Of a stretch of DNA of 15,116 nucleotides, positions 5,941 through 13,211 are shown piece after piece. Position 1 is the stretch's first letter, and every line of letters starts with the position of its first letter. A program made the translations under genes and the position numbers. Source of the stretch: JAAZFZ01 sp035647435 (GTDB lineage: Bacteria; Bacillota; Clostridia; Oscillospirales; Acutalibacteraceae). The notes beneath the pieces were generated by a model that was not told the DNA's origin, did no database searches, and saw nothing but the letters and a program-made list of their open reading frames with translations. The stretch lies in NCBI GenBank assembly GCA_035647435.1, contig DASRNM010000143.1, positions 1-15,116 of the forward strand. Reading direction: 5' to 3'.

Positions 5941-6879
5941 ATGAGTTCTTTCTTTGGCATAGATACAAGCAATTACACAACCTCTGTTGCTGTTTATGAC
6001 AGCGACAACGATATAATAATCTCACACAAAAAGCTTTTGCCTGTTAAAAAAGGTGAAATAGGTTTAAGGCAAAGTGATGCAGTGTTTCACCATACCGTAC
6101 AGTTGCCTGATTTAGTTGGCGACTTGTTTAATGAATACAAGGGTGATATATCCGCAATTGGAGTGTCGAGCAAACCACGAGATGTAGCCGGCTCATATAT
6201 GCCTTGTTTTCTCGTCGGTTTAAATCTGGCTCGATGCCTAAGTTCAGTTTTTCATAAACAGCTATATACATTTTCTCACCAGGCAGGGCATATTGCTGCA
6301 GCGTTGCATTCCTCTAAAAGGATGGAACTTGTAGAAAATAAATTTATAGCTTTTCAGGTTTCCGGGGGCACAACGGAGGCGTTATTGGTTTCTCCTAGTG
6401 AGAATGAGGTTTTTGATATCAAAATAATTGCCGATTCACTCGACTTAAAAGCAGGACAAGCAGTCGATAGAGTCGGGGCTATGCTCGGATTGCCGTTCCC
6501 TTCAGGGCAAAAAGTAGACGAGCTTGCCCAAAAAAGCAATAAAAAATATAGTATAAACCCATTTGTTAAGGATGGCAATTGCAGTTTTTCAGGCATTGAA
6601 AATAAATGCCACTCAATGCTTTCACAAGGTGAAAGTGCTGAGGATATTTGTCGATATTGCATTGATTATATTATGCAATCATTAAGAAAAATGACTAAGT
6701 TTTTGTTGAATAAACATGGTAATATTCCCTTAGTTTTTTCAGGGGGAGTTATGTCCAATACTATTATCAAAGATACTTTTACGAAAGAGTTTAATGCAGC
6801 GTTTGCACAGCCTGAGTTTTCATCAGATAATGCTGCAGGAGCAGCGATTTTGACTTTTATAAAGGAGAGCAGAAAATGA
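5941..6879 (+). CDS. Kae1/TsaD-like domain protein (annotated in clostridia as O-sialoglycoprotein endopeptidase)
   Basis: This protein belongs to the ASKHA-fold Kae1/TsaD family, whose classic member makes the t6A37 modification of tRNA. The phosphate-binding FGIDTSNYTTSVAVYD is at the N-terminus. The metal-binding H-x-x-G-H is at H113 and H117, SGGTTEA at 141-147 corresponds to the SGGHT loop of TsaD, and GGVMSN sits near the C-terminus. D296 in DNAAG is the expected third metal ligand. At 312 aa it is shorter than typical TsaD (about 340) and differs at several motif positions, so I read it as a divergent paralogue, not the housekeeping TsaD. No tsaB, tsaC or tsaE is nearby. The start ATG 5941 follows GGAG at 5929-5932; a GTG at 5932 is less likely. 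It occupies the place of folD in B. subtilis and overlaps xseA by 4 nt. Confidence 0.88.
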   Translation: MSSFFGIDTSNYTTSVAVYDSDNDIIISHKKLLPVKKGEIGLRQSDAVFHHTVQLPDLVGDLFNEYKGDISAIGVSSKPRDVAGSYMPCFLVGLNLARCLSSVFHKQLYTFSHQAGHIAAALHSSKRMELVENKFIAFQVSGGTTEALLVSPSENEVFDIKIIADSLDLKAGQAVDRVGAMLGLPFPSGQKVDELAQKSNKKYSINPFVKDGNCSFSGIENKCHSMLSQGESAEDICRYCIDYIMQSLRKMTKFLLNKHGNIPLVFSGGVMSNTIIKDTFTKEFNAAFAQPEFSSDNAAGAAILTFIKESRK

Positions 6880-8102
6880 ATTCTCCTGTTATCACAGTTT
6901 CACAACTTAATGCTTATGTAAAATCTATCATCGACGGTGATGAAAATTTACAATATATCTATGTCTGCGGTGAGATTTCAAACTTTACTAATCATTACAG
7001 AACCGGGCATTTTTATATGGTTTTGAAAGACGCTGATGCTTCGATAAAAGCTGTCATGTTTAGGTCGAGCGCACAGCGCCTTCGTTTTGCACCCGAAGAT
7101 GGCATGATGGTGATTGCAAAAGGGCGGTTGTCTGTTTATGAACGCTCGGGGCAATATCAGTTGTATATTGATGATTTGCAACCCGACGGAGCAGGCGCTT
7201 TAAGTGTTGCTTTTGAGCAATTAAAAGAAAGGCTTGCAAAGCAAGGGCTTTTTGATGATATTCATAAAAAACCAATTCCTGCATACCCTGAGAGAATCGG
7301 CGTCATAACCTCACCAACAGGGGCGGCAGTTCATGACATTCTTAATGTTTTGGAGAGGCGATTCCCTTTATCAAAAGTAGTTTTATGCCCTGTTCAGGTT
7401 CAAGGTGAAAGTGCAGCACCACAAATTAGTGATGCTATCAAAAGGTTCAACCGTGGCGACCATGCAGACTTATTAATAGTCGGCAGAGGAGGAGGCTCCC
7501 TTGAAGACCTTTGGGCATTTAATGAAGAAATTGTTGCAAGAGCAGTTTTTGAATCAGAGGTTCCCATTATCTCAGCAGTCGGCCATGAAACGGATTTCAC
7601 GATTTGCGATTTTGTAGCCGATTTGAGAGCACCGACACCGTCGGCAGCAGCTGAATTGGCGGTTCCGAACCGTGTAGAGTGCAAAGAACGCATCAATTAC
7701 ATGAATGCAGATATAATAAATTACTCTTTGTTGAGTATTGAACAAAAACGCCAGCACATATTAGAATTGATGAGCACGCCGTTTTTTAAAGACCCAGCTT
7801 ACTATATTGAAACGAAAATGCAGGTTGTAGATGAGCTTGTGAGCAGAATAACCTATTCGATGGAACAAAAATTACAGCAAAGCAAGTCTGATTTGTCGGT
7901 TTTATGTGGCAAGCTTGATGTGCTCAGCCCATTAAAGGTCCTCGGTAGAGGGTATTCGCTAACAGTTAAAAACAAAAAAATAATAGGCGATATAAATGAT
8001 GTTGATATTGGCGATTCAGTTACTATCATGTTGTCAAACGGTGCACTGAATTGCGATGTTATTTCAAAAGCAGATAAGGCAGATGATAAAAATGAAAAAT
8101 AA
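6876..8102 (+). CDS. xseA: Exodeoxyribonuclease VII large subunit
   Basis: XseA is the catalytic subunit of exonuclease VII, which degrades single-stranded DNA from both ends to oligonucleotides, with XseB as partner. The 408-aa product begins with an OB-fold DNA-binding domain (about residues 1-105, opening TVSQLNAYVKSII). The catalytic core carries ERIGVITSPTGAAVHDIL, GRGGGS at 203-208, EDLWAFNEE, and VGHETDF at 235-241 followed by ADLRAPTPSAAAE. A helical, coiled-coil-prone region and the C-terminal LGRGYSLT segment complete it. It is slightly shorter than B. subtilis XseA (about 448), mainly in the helical part. ATG 6876 overlaps the previous stop as ATGA, with AGGAG at 6863-6867. Confidence 0.97.
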   Translation: MNSPVITVSQLNAYVKSIIDGDENLQYIYVCGEISNFTNHYRTGHFYMVLKDADASIKAVMFRSSAQRLRFAPEDGMMVIAKGRLSVYERSGQYQLYIDDLQPDGAGALSVAFEQLKERLAKQGLFDDIHKKPIPAYPERIGVITSPTGAAVHDILNVLERRFPLSKVVLCPVQVQGESAAPQISDAIKRFNRGDHADLLIVGRGGGSLEDLWAFNEEIVARAVFESEVPIISAVGHETDFTICDFVADLRAPTPSAAAELAVPNRVECKERINYMNADIINYSLLSIEQKRQHILELMSTPFFKDPAYYIETKMQVVDELVSRITYSMEQKLQQSKSDLSVLCGKLDVLSPLKVLGRGYSLTVKNKKIIGDINDVDIGDSVTIMLSNGALNCDVISKADKADDKNEK

Positions 8103-8310
8103 AACTTTTGAGCAATCTATCACAAGATTAGAGGAAATTGTTGCAATACTTGAAGATGGAAATATCCCTGTTGATGATACCTTAAAGTATTTTGAGGAGG
8201 GAATAAAGCTTGCTGAGTTTTGCAACACAAGGCTCGACAAGGCAAAACAAAAGATTGTAGAACTTTCTAAGCTTGAGGCGGAGGATGAAAATGCAGAACA
8301 ACCTCGATAA
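8092..8310 (+). CDS. xseB: Exodeoxyribonuclease VII small subunit
   Basis: XseB is the small helical subunit that binds several copies to XseA and controls exonuclease VII activity. From ATG 8092 the product is 72 aa. It has the family core FEQSITRLEEIVAILEDGNI, then PVDDTLKYFEEGIKLAEFC and a charged C-terminal helix. It overlaps the xseA stop by 11 nt. An in-frame ATG at 8083 would add three residues. Neither start has a well-spaced Shine-Dalgarno (AAGG at 8076-8079), so translational coupling to xseA is likely. The frame is open back to 8056, but those residues do not resemble the family. Confidence 0.93.
   Translation: MKNKTFEQSITRLEEIVAILEDGNIPVDDTLKYFEEGIKLAEFCNTRLDKAKQKIVELSKLEAEDENAEQPR
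8280..8284 (+). promoter_or_regulatory. Shine-Dalgarno of ispA, inside xseB
   Basis: GGAGG ends directly before an ATG at 8285 and 6 nt before the ATG at 8291. Spacing makes 8291 the likely start of ispA. The element lies within the last ten codons of xseB. Confidence 0.7.
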
Positions 8311-9160
8311 CAAGTATTTGACGTTGATAAACAACGCTTTGATTGAGAGAATGCCCGAAGATTGCTCAATTGTCGGCAGGGCTATGAGGTACAGCATTCA
8401 AAACGGAGGGAAGCGGATAAGACCGACTTTGACCCTTGAGTTTTGTAGAATATGTGGCGGCAAAATTGAAAACGCTTTAGATTTTGCATGTGCCGTTGAA
8501 ATGATTCATACCTATTCACTTATACATGATGATTTACCTTGCATGGATGACGACAATATTCGCAGGGGCGAGCCTGCTTGTCACATAAAGTTTGGTGAGG
8601 AGTATGCCTTGCTTGCCGGCGATGCACTTCTAACTCTTGCTTTCAAAACCTTAATGAAATGTGAGAATGTCAGTGCTGAAAACAAAGTAAGGGCCTGTGT
8701 CGCTCTTTCGGAAGCGGCAGGATGTAACGGAATGGTTGCAGGGCAAATGATGGACCTTCAAAATGAGGGGAAAGGCAACAATATAGCTAATGTCAAAAAG
8801 ACAGATGAATTAAAAACAGGTGCTTTGATTAAAGTTTCGGCAATTCTCGGCTGCATAGCGGCGAATGCAAGCGAAAAGCAAATCAAAGCCGCAAGCGAAT
8901 ATTCCTCAAATATTGGGTTGGCATTTCAGATAATTGATGATATACTTGATGTTATAAGTGATGAAGAAACTCTCGGTAAACCGACTGGTAGTGATGAAGA
9001 AAACAGTAAATACACCTATGTTTCTTTTTTGGGGCTTGATGGCGCCAAAAGCATGGCAGAAGAATTGACAGACAAAGCAAAATCTGCCTTACAGATGTTC
9101 GGTGAAAATTCACAGAAGCTTAAAAAGTTTGCAGATATCCTTGCAAAACGCAGGAGTTGA
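8291..9160 (+). CDS. ispA: Farnesyl diphosphate synthase (trans-prenyltransferase)
   Basis: IspA condenses dimethylallyl and geranyl diphosphate with isopentenyl diphosphate to give farnesyl diphosphate, the precursor of undecaprenyl and quinone side chains. The 289-aa product has NGGKRIRP near residue 37. The first Asp-rich motif, DDLPCMD, is at 80-86 in the DDxxxxD form of bacterial FPP synthases, and the second, DDILD, is at 216-220. Y75, five residues before the first motif, matches the tyrosine that limits product length to C15 in the Geobacillus stearothermophilus enzyme. CAVEMIHTYSLIHDD and GQMMDL are further family signatures. ATG 8291 is chosen over 8285 and a TTG at 8273 because of the GGAGG at 8280-8284. 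It overlaps xseB by 20 nt and precedes dxs, another isoprenoid gene. Confidence 0.95.
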   Translation: MQNNLDNKYLTLINNALIERMPEDCSIVGRAMRYSIQNGGKRIRPTLTLEFCRICGGKIENALDFACAVEMIHTYSLIHDDLPCMDDDNIRRGEPACHIKFGEEYALLAGDALLTLAFKTLMKCENVSAENKVRACVALSEAAGCNGMVAGQMMDLQNEGKGNNIANVKKTDELKTGALIKVSAILGCIAANASEKQIKAASEYSSNIGLAFQIIDDILDVISDEETLGKPTGSDEENSKYTYVSFLGLDGAKSMAEELTDKAKSALQMFGENSQKLKKFADILAKRRS

Positions 9161-9170
9161 TATAGGTTAA

Positions 9171-11039
9171 ATGATTAGCAAAGATATAATAAAAAACATT
9201 AAATCACCAGCGGATATAAAAAATTTTAGCAATGAAGAGTTGGAGATTTTAGCTCAGGATGTAAGAAAAGTTTTGGTTGACACAGTGTCAAGAACAGGTG
9301 GCCATTTAGCTTCCAATCTTGGTGTTGTGGAGTTGACCATCGCCATTCATAAAATTTTTGATTCTCCAAAGGACCAAATCGTTTTTGATGTTGGTCATCA
9401 AATGTATACTCATAAGCTGCTCACTGGCAGATTTGACAAATTTGACCAGCTCAGAACTCAAGGTGGTTTGTCCGGTTTTCCAAACCCCAACGAAAGTGAG
9501 CACGATATTTTTTTTGCAGGCCATTCGAGCACTTCCGTTTCATCAGCGCTCGGTCTTGCCGCAGCAAATGCCATTGACAATTCAGACGGAAACGTTGTCG
9601 CAATTGTCGGTGACGGAGCATTGACCAGTGGATTAGTGTATGAGGGGCTCAACAATGCGGGCAGAACTAAAAGAAATTTAATAGTGATTTTGAACGACAA
9701 TGAAATGTCTATTTCTACAAATGTAGGCTCCATTGCACGCTATTTGGCTGTAATTAGAACAAAGCCAGAATATGTAAAAACAAAGGCAAGAGTTGAGTCT
9801 GCGCTCAAAAAGATTCCCCTAATCGGCAACCACTTTGCGAATTCAATTTACAATGCAAAGCATGCGGTCAAAAAAATTATGTATTCCAATGTAACATTGT
9901 TTGAGCAGATGGGCTTGAACTATCTCGGCCCGATTGATGGGCATAATTTTGAACAGCTGTGTGATTCACTAATAACCGCAAAAATGTACGATAGCCCAGT
10001 ATTACTCCACATTAACACTGTCAAGGGCAAGGGTTATGATTTTGCAGAGCGTTCACCGACTCAATTCCACGGTATATCGAAATTTGATATAAATACAGGT
10101 GAACCGATAGTAAGCGGAACAACATATTCAAAGCAGTTCGGTTCGTTTATGACGAATCTTGCTGAAAAGGACGAGCGAATTTGTGCAATAACCGCCGCAA
10201 TGTCTGTAGGCACAGGTCTTGAAGGATTTAGATTAAAGTTTCCGGAGAGATTTTTTGATGTCGGAATTGCCGAAGCACATGCTGTAACATTTTCTGCAGG
10301 GTTGACAAGAAACGGGAAAATACCCGTTTTTGCCGTCTATTCAACTTTTCTCCAACGTTGTTATGATCAAATTATACATGACGGGGCGTTGCAGGGCAGA
10401 AAGATAGTTCTTGCCGTTGACAGGTGTGGTTTTGTTGGAGAGGACGGCGAGACGCATCAAGGGATATACGATGTCGCTTTTCTCAACAGTATTCCGAGGG
10501 TTACTGTTTATTCACCATCTTCATATGAGGAATTGAAAAATTTTCTTGCCAATGCAATTTATAAGGATGAGAACATTGTAGCTGTCAGATATCCTAGAGG
10601 TGCGGGCAGACCTTTACCACAAGATTTTAAATCAAGCTATGAAACTTTTGATGTATATGGAGACGAAAATGCCGATGTCTCTTTGGTTACATACGGTCAA
10701 ATATTTTCAGATGCCTGCAAAGCTATTGAAAAATTGCAAAAGAACGGTATAAATGCTAAAATCATAAAGCTAAATAGGGTTAAACCCATTGATATTGGTG
10801 CTGTGAAAGCTGCTTTAGACTGCAAACATATTTTCTTTTTTGAAGAGGGAGTCAGAAGCGCAGGTGTCGGCGAAGCTTATGCATTAAGGCTTCTTGAAAG
10901 CGGATATAAAGGCAAATACAAATTAACTGCTGTCGATGATTGCTTTGTAAAGCAAGCGTCTGTTTCATATTTATTGTCAAAATACAACCTTGACACCAAA
11001 GGTATGGTTAACACAATTATTGGAGGGCTGAAGGCTTGA
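9171..11039 (+). CDS. dxs: 1-deoxy-D-xylulose-5-phosphate synthase
   Basis: Dxs condenses pyruvate and glyceraldehyde 3-phosphate, using thiamine diphosphate, to DXP, the entry point of the MEP isoprenoid pathway. The 622-aa product has the normal length. The thiamine diphosphate and Mg site is GDGALTSG from 147, with D148 and N177 (in ILNDNEMS) at the spacing seen in E. coli (D152, N181). DVGHQMYTHKLLTGR is the conserved histidine segment. In the second domain E368 in GIAEAHAVTF corresponds to the catalytic glutamate E370 of E. coli, and VDRCGFVGEDGETHQG follows. Most homologues read AEQHAVT; here Q is A369. ATG 9171 has only a weak Shine-Dalgarno (AGG at 9164-9166), 10 nt after ispA, so translation may be partly coupled. 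Its end overlaps tlyA by 4 nt. Confidence 0.97.
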   Translation: MISKDIIKNIKSPADIKNFSNEELEILAQDVRKVLVDTVSRTGGHLASNLGVVELTIAIHKIFDSPKDQIVFDVGHQMYTHKLLTGRFDKFDQLRTQGGLSGFPNPNESEHDIFFAGHSSTSVSSALGLAAANAIDNSDGNVVAIVGDGALTSGLVYEGLNNAGRTKRNLIVILNDNEMSISTNVGSIARYLAVIRTKPEYVKTKARVESALKKIPLIGNHFANSIYNAKHAVKKIMYSNVTLFEQMGLNYLGPIDGHNFEQLCDSLITAKMYDSPVLLHINTVKGKGYDFAERSPTQFHGISKFDINTGEPIVSGTTYSKQFGSFMTNLAEKDERICAITAAMSVGTGLEGFRLKFPERFFDVGIAEAHAVTFSAGLTRNGKIPVFAVYSTFLQRCYDQIIHDGALQGRKIVLAVDRCGFVGEDGETHQGIYDVAFLNSIPRVTVYSPSSYEELKNFLANAIYKDENIVAVRYPRGAGRPLPQDFKSSYETFDVYGDENADVSLVTYGQIFSDACKAIEKLQKNGINAKIIKLNRVKPIDIGAVKAALDCKHIFFFEEGVRSAGVGEAYALRLLESGYKGKYKLTAVDDCFVKQASVSYLLSKYNLDTKGMVNTIIGGLKA

Positions 11040-11851
11040 AAGAAAGAGTTAGGCTTGACAGCGCTGTTTTTGACAAGGGGCTTGCTCCATCACGAGAACG
11101 GGCAAAGTCATTGATAATGGCAGGGCTTGTTTACGTGAACTCACAAAAATCCTTGAAGGCAGGCATGCAAGTCAAACCTGATGATAAAATTGAGGTTAGA
11201 GAAAACAACAATCCTTTTGTAAGCAGAGGCGGTTTGAAACTTAAAAAAGGAATCGAAAAATTTGGGTTTAATCTTGAGGGTTGTATTTGTATGGATATCG
11301 GTGCATCGACCGGTGGTTTTACTGATTGCATGTTAAAAAACGGGGCATCAAAAGTATATGCTATTGATGTTGGATATGGTCAGCTTGCATGGAAATTGCG
11401 AACGGACGAACGAGTCGTTAATTTAGAAAGAACCAATTTTAGATATGTTACAAAAGAACAGATTGAGCAAGAAATTGATTTTGCAAGCGTTGATGTTTCT
11501 TTTATTTCACTTAAATTGATTCTTCCCGTAATGCATAGCCTTTTAAAAAACGGTGGCGAAGCAATATGTTTAATTAAACCCCAATTTGAAGCAGGCAGAG
11601 AAAATGTAGGCAAAAAGGGTGTTGTAAGAGATAAAACGGTTCATTTTAATGTAGTAGAAAATATTTGTAAAATAGCTGTAGAAATCGGGTTTGAAGTGAA
11701 AAACCTTGATTTTTCACCGATAAAAGGGCCAGAAGGCAACATAGAGTATTTAATGCACATCGTTAAAAATGAAAACGCATGTGAGTTTGACAGGTCTGTC
11801 ATATCTAATTTAATTGAGATGTCCCACAATAAACTTAATGGGAGTGAATAA
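11036..11851 (+). CDS. tlyA: TlyA family rRNA (cytidine-2'-O)-methyltransferase
   Basis: TlyA proteins 2'-O-methylate cytidines in 23S rRNA (C1920) and, in some bacteria, 16S rRNA (C1409); loss gives capreomycin and viomycin resistance in mycobacteria. The 271-aa product has an N-terminal S4 RNA-binding domain (about residues 3-60, with LAPSRERAKSLIMAGLVYVN) and the linker PFVSRGGLKL. An FtsJ-like SAM-binding domain follows, with DIGASTGGFTDCML from D87, and then YAIDVGYGQLAWKLR and LIKPQFEAGRENVGKKGVVR. The S4 domain is complete from the first residues, as in longer TlyA proteins, but I cannot tell which rRNA sites are targets. The start is TTG 11036, overlapping the dxs stop (TTGA), with GGAGG at 11022-11026. 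A neighbour of argR-recN in many Firmicutes. Confidence 0.95.
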   Translation: MKERVRLDSAVFDKGLAPSRERAKSLIMAGLVYVNSQKSLKAGMQVKPDDKIEVRENNNPFVSRGGLKLKKGIEKFGFNLEGCICMDIGASTGGFTDCMLKNGASKVYAIDVGYGQLAWKLRTDERVVNLERTNFRYVTKEQIEQEIDFASVDVSFISLKLILPVMHSLLKNGGEAICLIKPQFEAGRENVGKKGVVRDKTVHFNVVENICKIAVEIGFEVKNLDFSPIKGPEGNIEYLMHIVKNENACEFDRSVISNLIEMSHNKLNGSE

Positions 11852-11854
11852 AAT

Positions 11855-12706
11855 TTGAAGTTAGCTCTTTTCCCTAATTTAACAAGAGAAAACGCGCTTG
11901 ATGTTACAATCGAAGTTTCAAAAAAGCTCGACGAGCTAAAAGCGGAATATTTTATTTCACTTGAAAATAAACCTTTTTTTGATTCAACGAACGCAATTTT
12001 TCTAAGCGAAGATGAAATGTTTTTTCGTTGTGACATTATTATTGCTGTCGGTGGGGACGGTACTATTATCCGTTGCGCAAAAGTAGCCGCAAAGCTCGGC
12101 AAAGCTGTTCTCGGCATAAATGCTGGTAGACTTGCTTTTATGGCAGGGCTTGAAAGGCATGAAATTGCACTGCTCGGTCGGCTTATGAGCAATGACTTTG
12201 AAATTGACAACAGAATGATGTTAAATGTCAGTGCTGAAATTGACAGAAAAGTCTTTTTTGAAGATGACTGTATAAACGATATCGTTTTTTCGAGAATGAA
12301 CTCTATGCACCTTGTTGATATATTAGTCAAAAGCAACTCAAAAAAAATCAATGTTTACAGCGGTGACGGAATAATTGTTTCAACTCCGACAGGCTCAACC
12401 GCATACTCCTTGTCGGCAGGCGGCCCGGTTGTTGACCCTGATATTAATTGCATTCTCCTTACACCAATATGTACGCATTCGCTTTTCTCACGCTCCTTGA
12501 TTTTTAGGCAAGATAAAGAACTATCCGTATCTTCCGCTAGCATAAGTGAGCTTTCGCTTTCATGCGATGGAGAGGAAACTATTAAAGTCCCCAAGAACGC
12601 AAGTGTACATATTAAAAAGTCAGAAATGGTGGCAAGCTTTATCAGAATTAAATCAGACAATTTCATTGATGTATTAAATAGCAAGCTATCTCAAAGAAGA
12701 GCATAG
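11855..12706 (+). CDS. nadK: NAD kinase
   Basis: NadK phosphorylates NAD with ATP or polyphosphate to make NADP. The 283-aa product carries the signature GGDGT at 66-70 (D68 catalytic), the segment LGINAGRLAFMAGLE, the NE/D-like region EDDCINDIVFSR and the NAD-binding TPTGSTAYSLSAGGP from 177. LSCDGEE lies near the C-terminus. The usual GxLGF is GRLAF here, a mild deviation. The start is TTG 11855, 3 nt after the tlyA stop, with GGGAGTG at 11840-11846 about 8 nt upstream. No ATG near the N-terminus gives a full first strand (KLALFPNL), which supports TTG. The order tlyA-nadK-argR-recN is frequent in clostridia, whereas B. subtilis has no nadK at this point. Confidence 0.95.
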   Translation: MKLALFPNLTRENALDVTIEVSKKLDELKAEYFISLENKPFFDSTNAIFLSEDEMFFRCDIIIAVGGDGTIIRCAKVAAKLGKAVLGINAGRLAFMAGLERHEIALLGRLMSNDFEIDNRMMLNVSAEIDRKVFFEDDCINDIVFSRMNSMHLVDILVKSNSKKINVYSGDGIIVSTPTGSTAYSLSAGGPVVDPDINCILLTPICTHSLFSRSLIFRQDKELSVSSASISELSLSCDGEETIKVPKNASVHIKKSEMVASFIRIKSDNFIDVLNSKLSQRRA

Positions 12707-12740
12707 CTTAACTATATTTTCATTTAAAAAGGGTGGAGTT

Positions 12741-13193
12741 ATGAAAAAGAAAAGACACGAGCAGATATTGAAGCTCATTGAGAACTATAATATTTCCACG
12801 CAGGATGAGTTGTTGTTTAAGCTTCGTGAAAACGGCTTTGATGCGACACAAGCTACCGTTTCACGAGATATTAAGGAACTACGCCTTGTGAAAACAATGG
12901 GCGCAAATGGCTCATACCGTTACACAATAAGCAAAACCGAGTCTGATGAAATGATTGAGAAATATCATTCAATTTTTTCAAATTCTGTTTATTTGGCAGA
13001 CTATTCCGGCAATACCATAGTTATAAAATGCTATGTAGGAATGGCACAAGCTGCCTGTGCGGCCTTTGATGCAATGCACTGGGACGGGCTTGTCGGCACG
13101 CTTGCAGGTGACGATACAATCTTTGCACTATGCCGAACAGAAGGGTATGCCTCCCAAATGAAGGACGCTATTCAGAGGTTATTAAGTAACTAG
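12741..13193 (+). CDS. argR: Arginine repressor ArgR/AhrC
   Basis: ArgR is a hexameric arginine-sensing DNA-binding protein that represses arginine synthesis and can activate its catabolism. The 150-aa product has the usual two domains. The N-terminal winged helix (about 1-68) contains ATQATVSRDIKELRLVK with the DNA-contacting S41-R42 pair. The C-terminal oligomerisation and arginine-binding domain carries GTLAGDDT at 119-126, where D124 and D125 contact arginine. ATG 12741 follows GGTGGAG at 12732-12738 after a 34-nt gap in which I find neither a convincing promoter nor an ARG box. No arginine biosynthesis gene is present in the window. Its place just before recN is shared with ahrC in B. 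subtilis. Confidence 0.97.
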   Translation: MKKKRHEQILKLIENYNISTQDELLFKLRENGFDATQATVSRDIKELRLVKTMGANGSYRYTISKTESDEMIEKYHSIFSNSVYLADYSGNTIVIKCYVGMAQAACAAFDAMHWDGLVGTLAGDDTIFALCRTEGYASQMKDAIQRLLSN

Positions 13194-13211
13194 ATATGCG
13201 GGTGTGATTAT

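Noticed and set aside
11641..12351. A 236-codon open frame on the - strand across the end of tlyA and the start of nadK
   Set aside because: Both + strand genes are clear family members with intact motifs. The reverse frame has the Ser/Phe/Ile-rich composition of an antisense shadow and resembles no family I know.
12707..12740. Operator or promoter for argR autoregulation
   Set aside because: The 34-nt gap contains no recognisable ARG box and no -35/-10 pair with suitable spacing.
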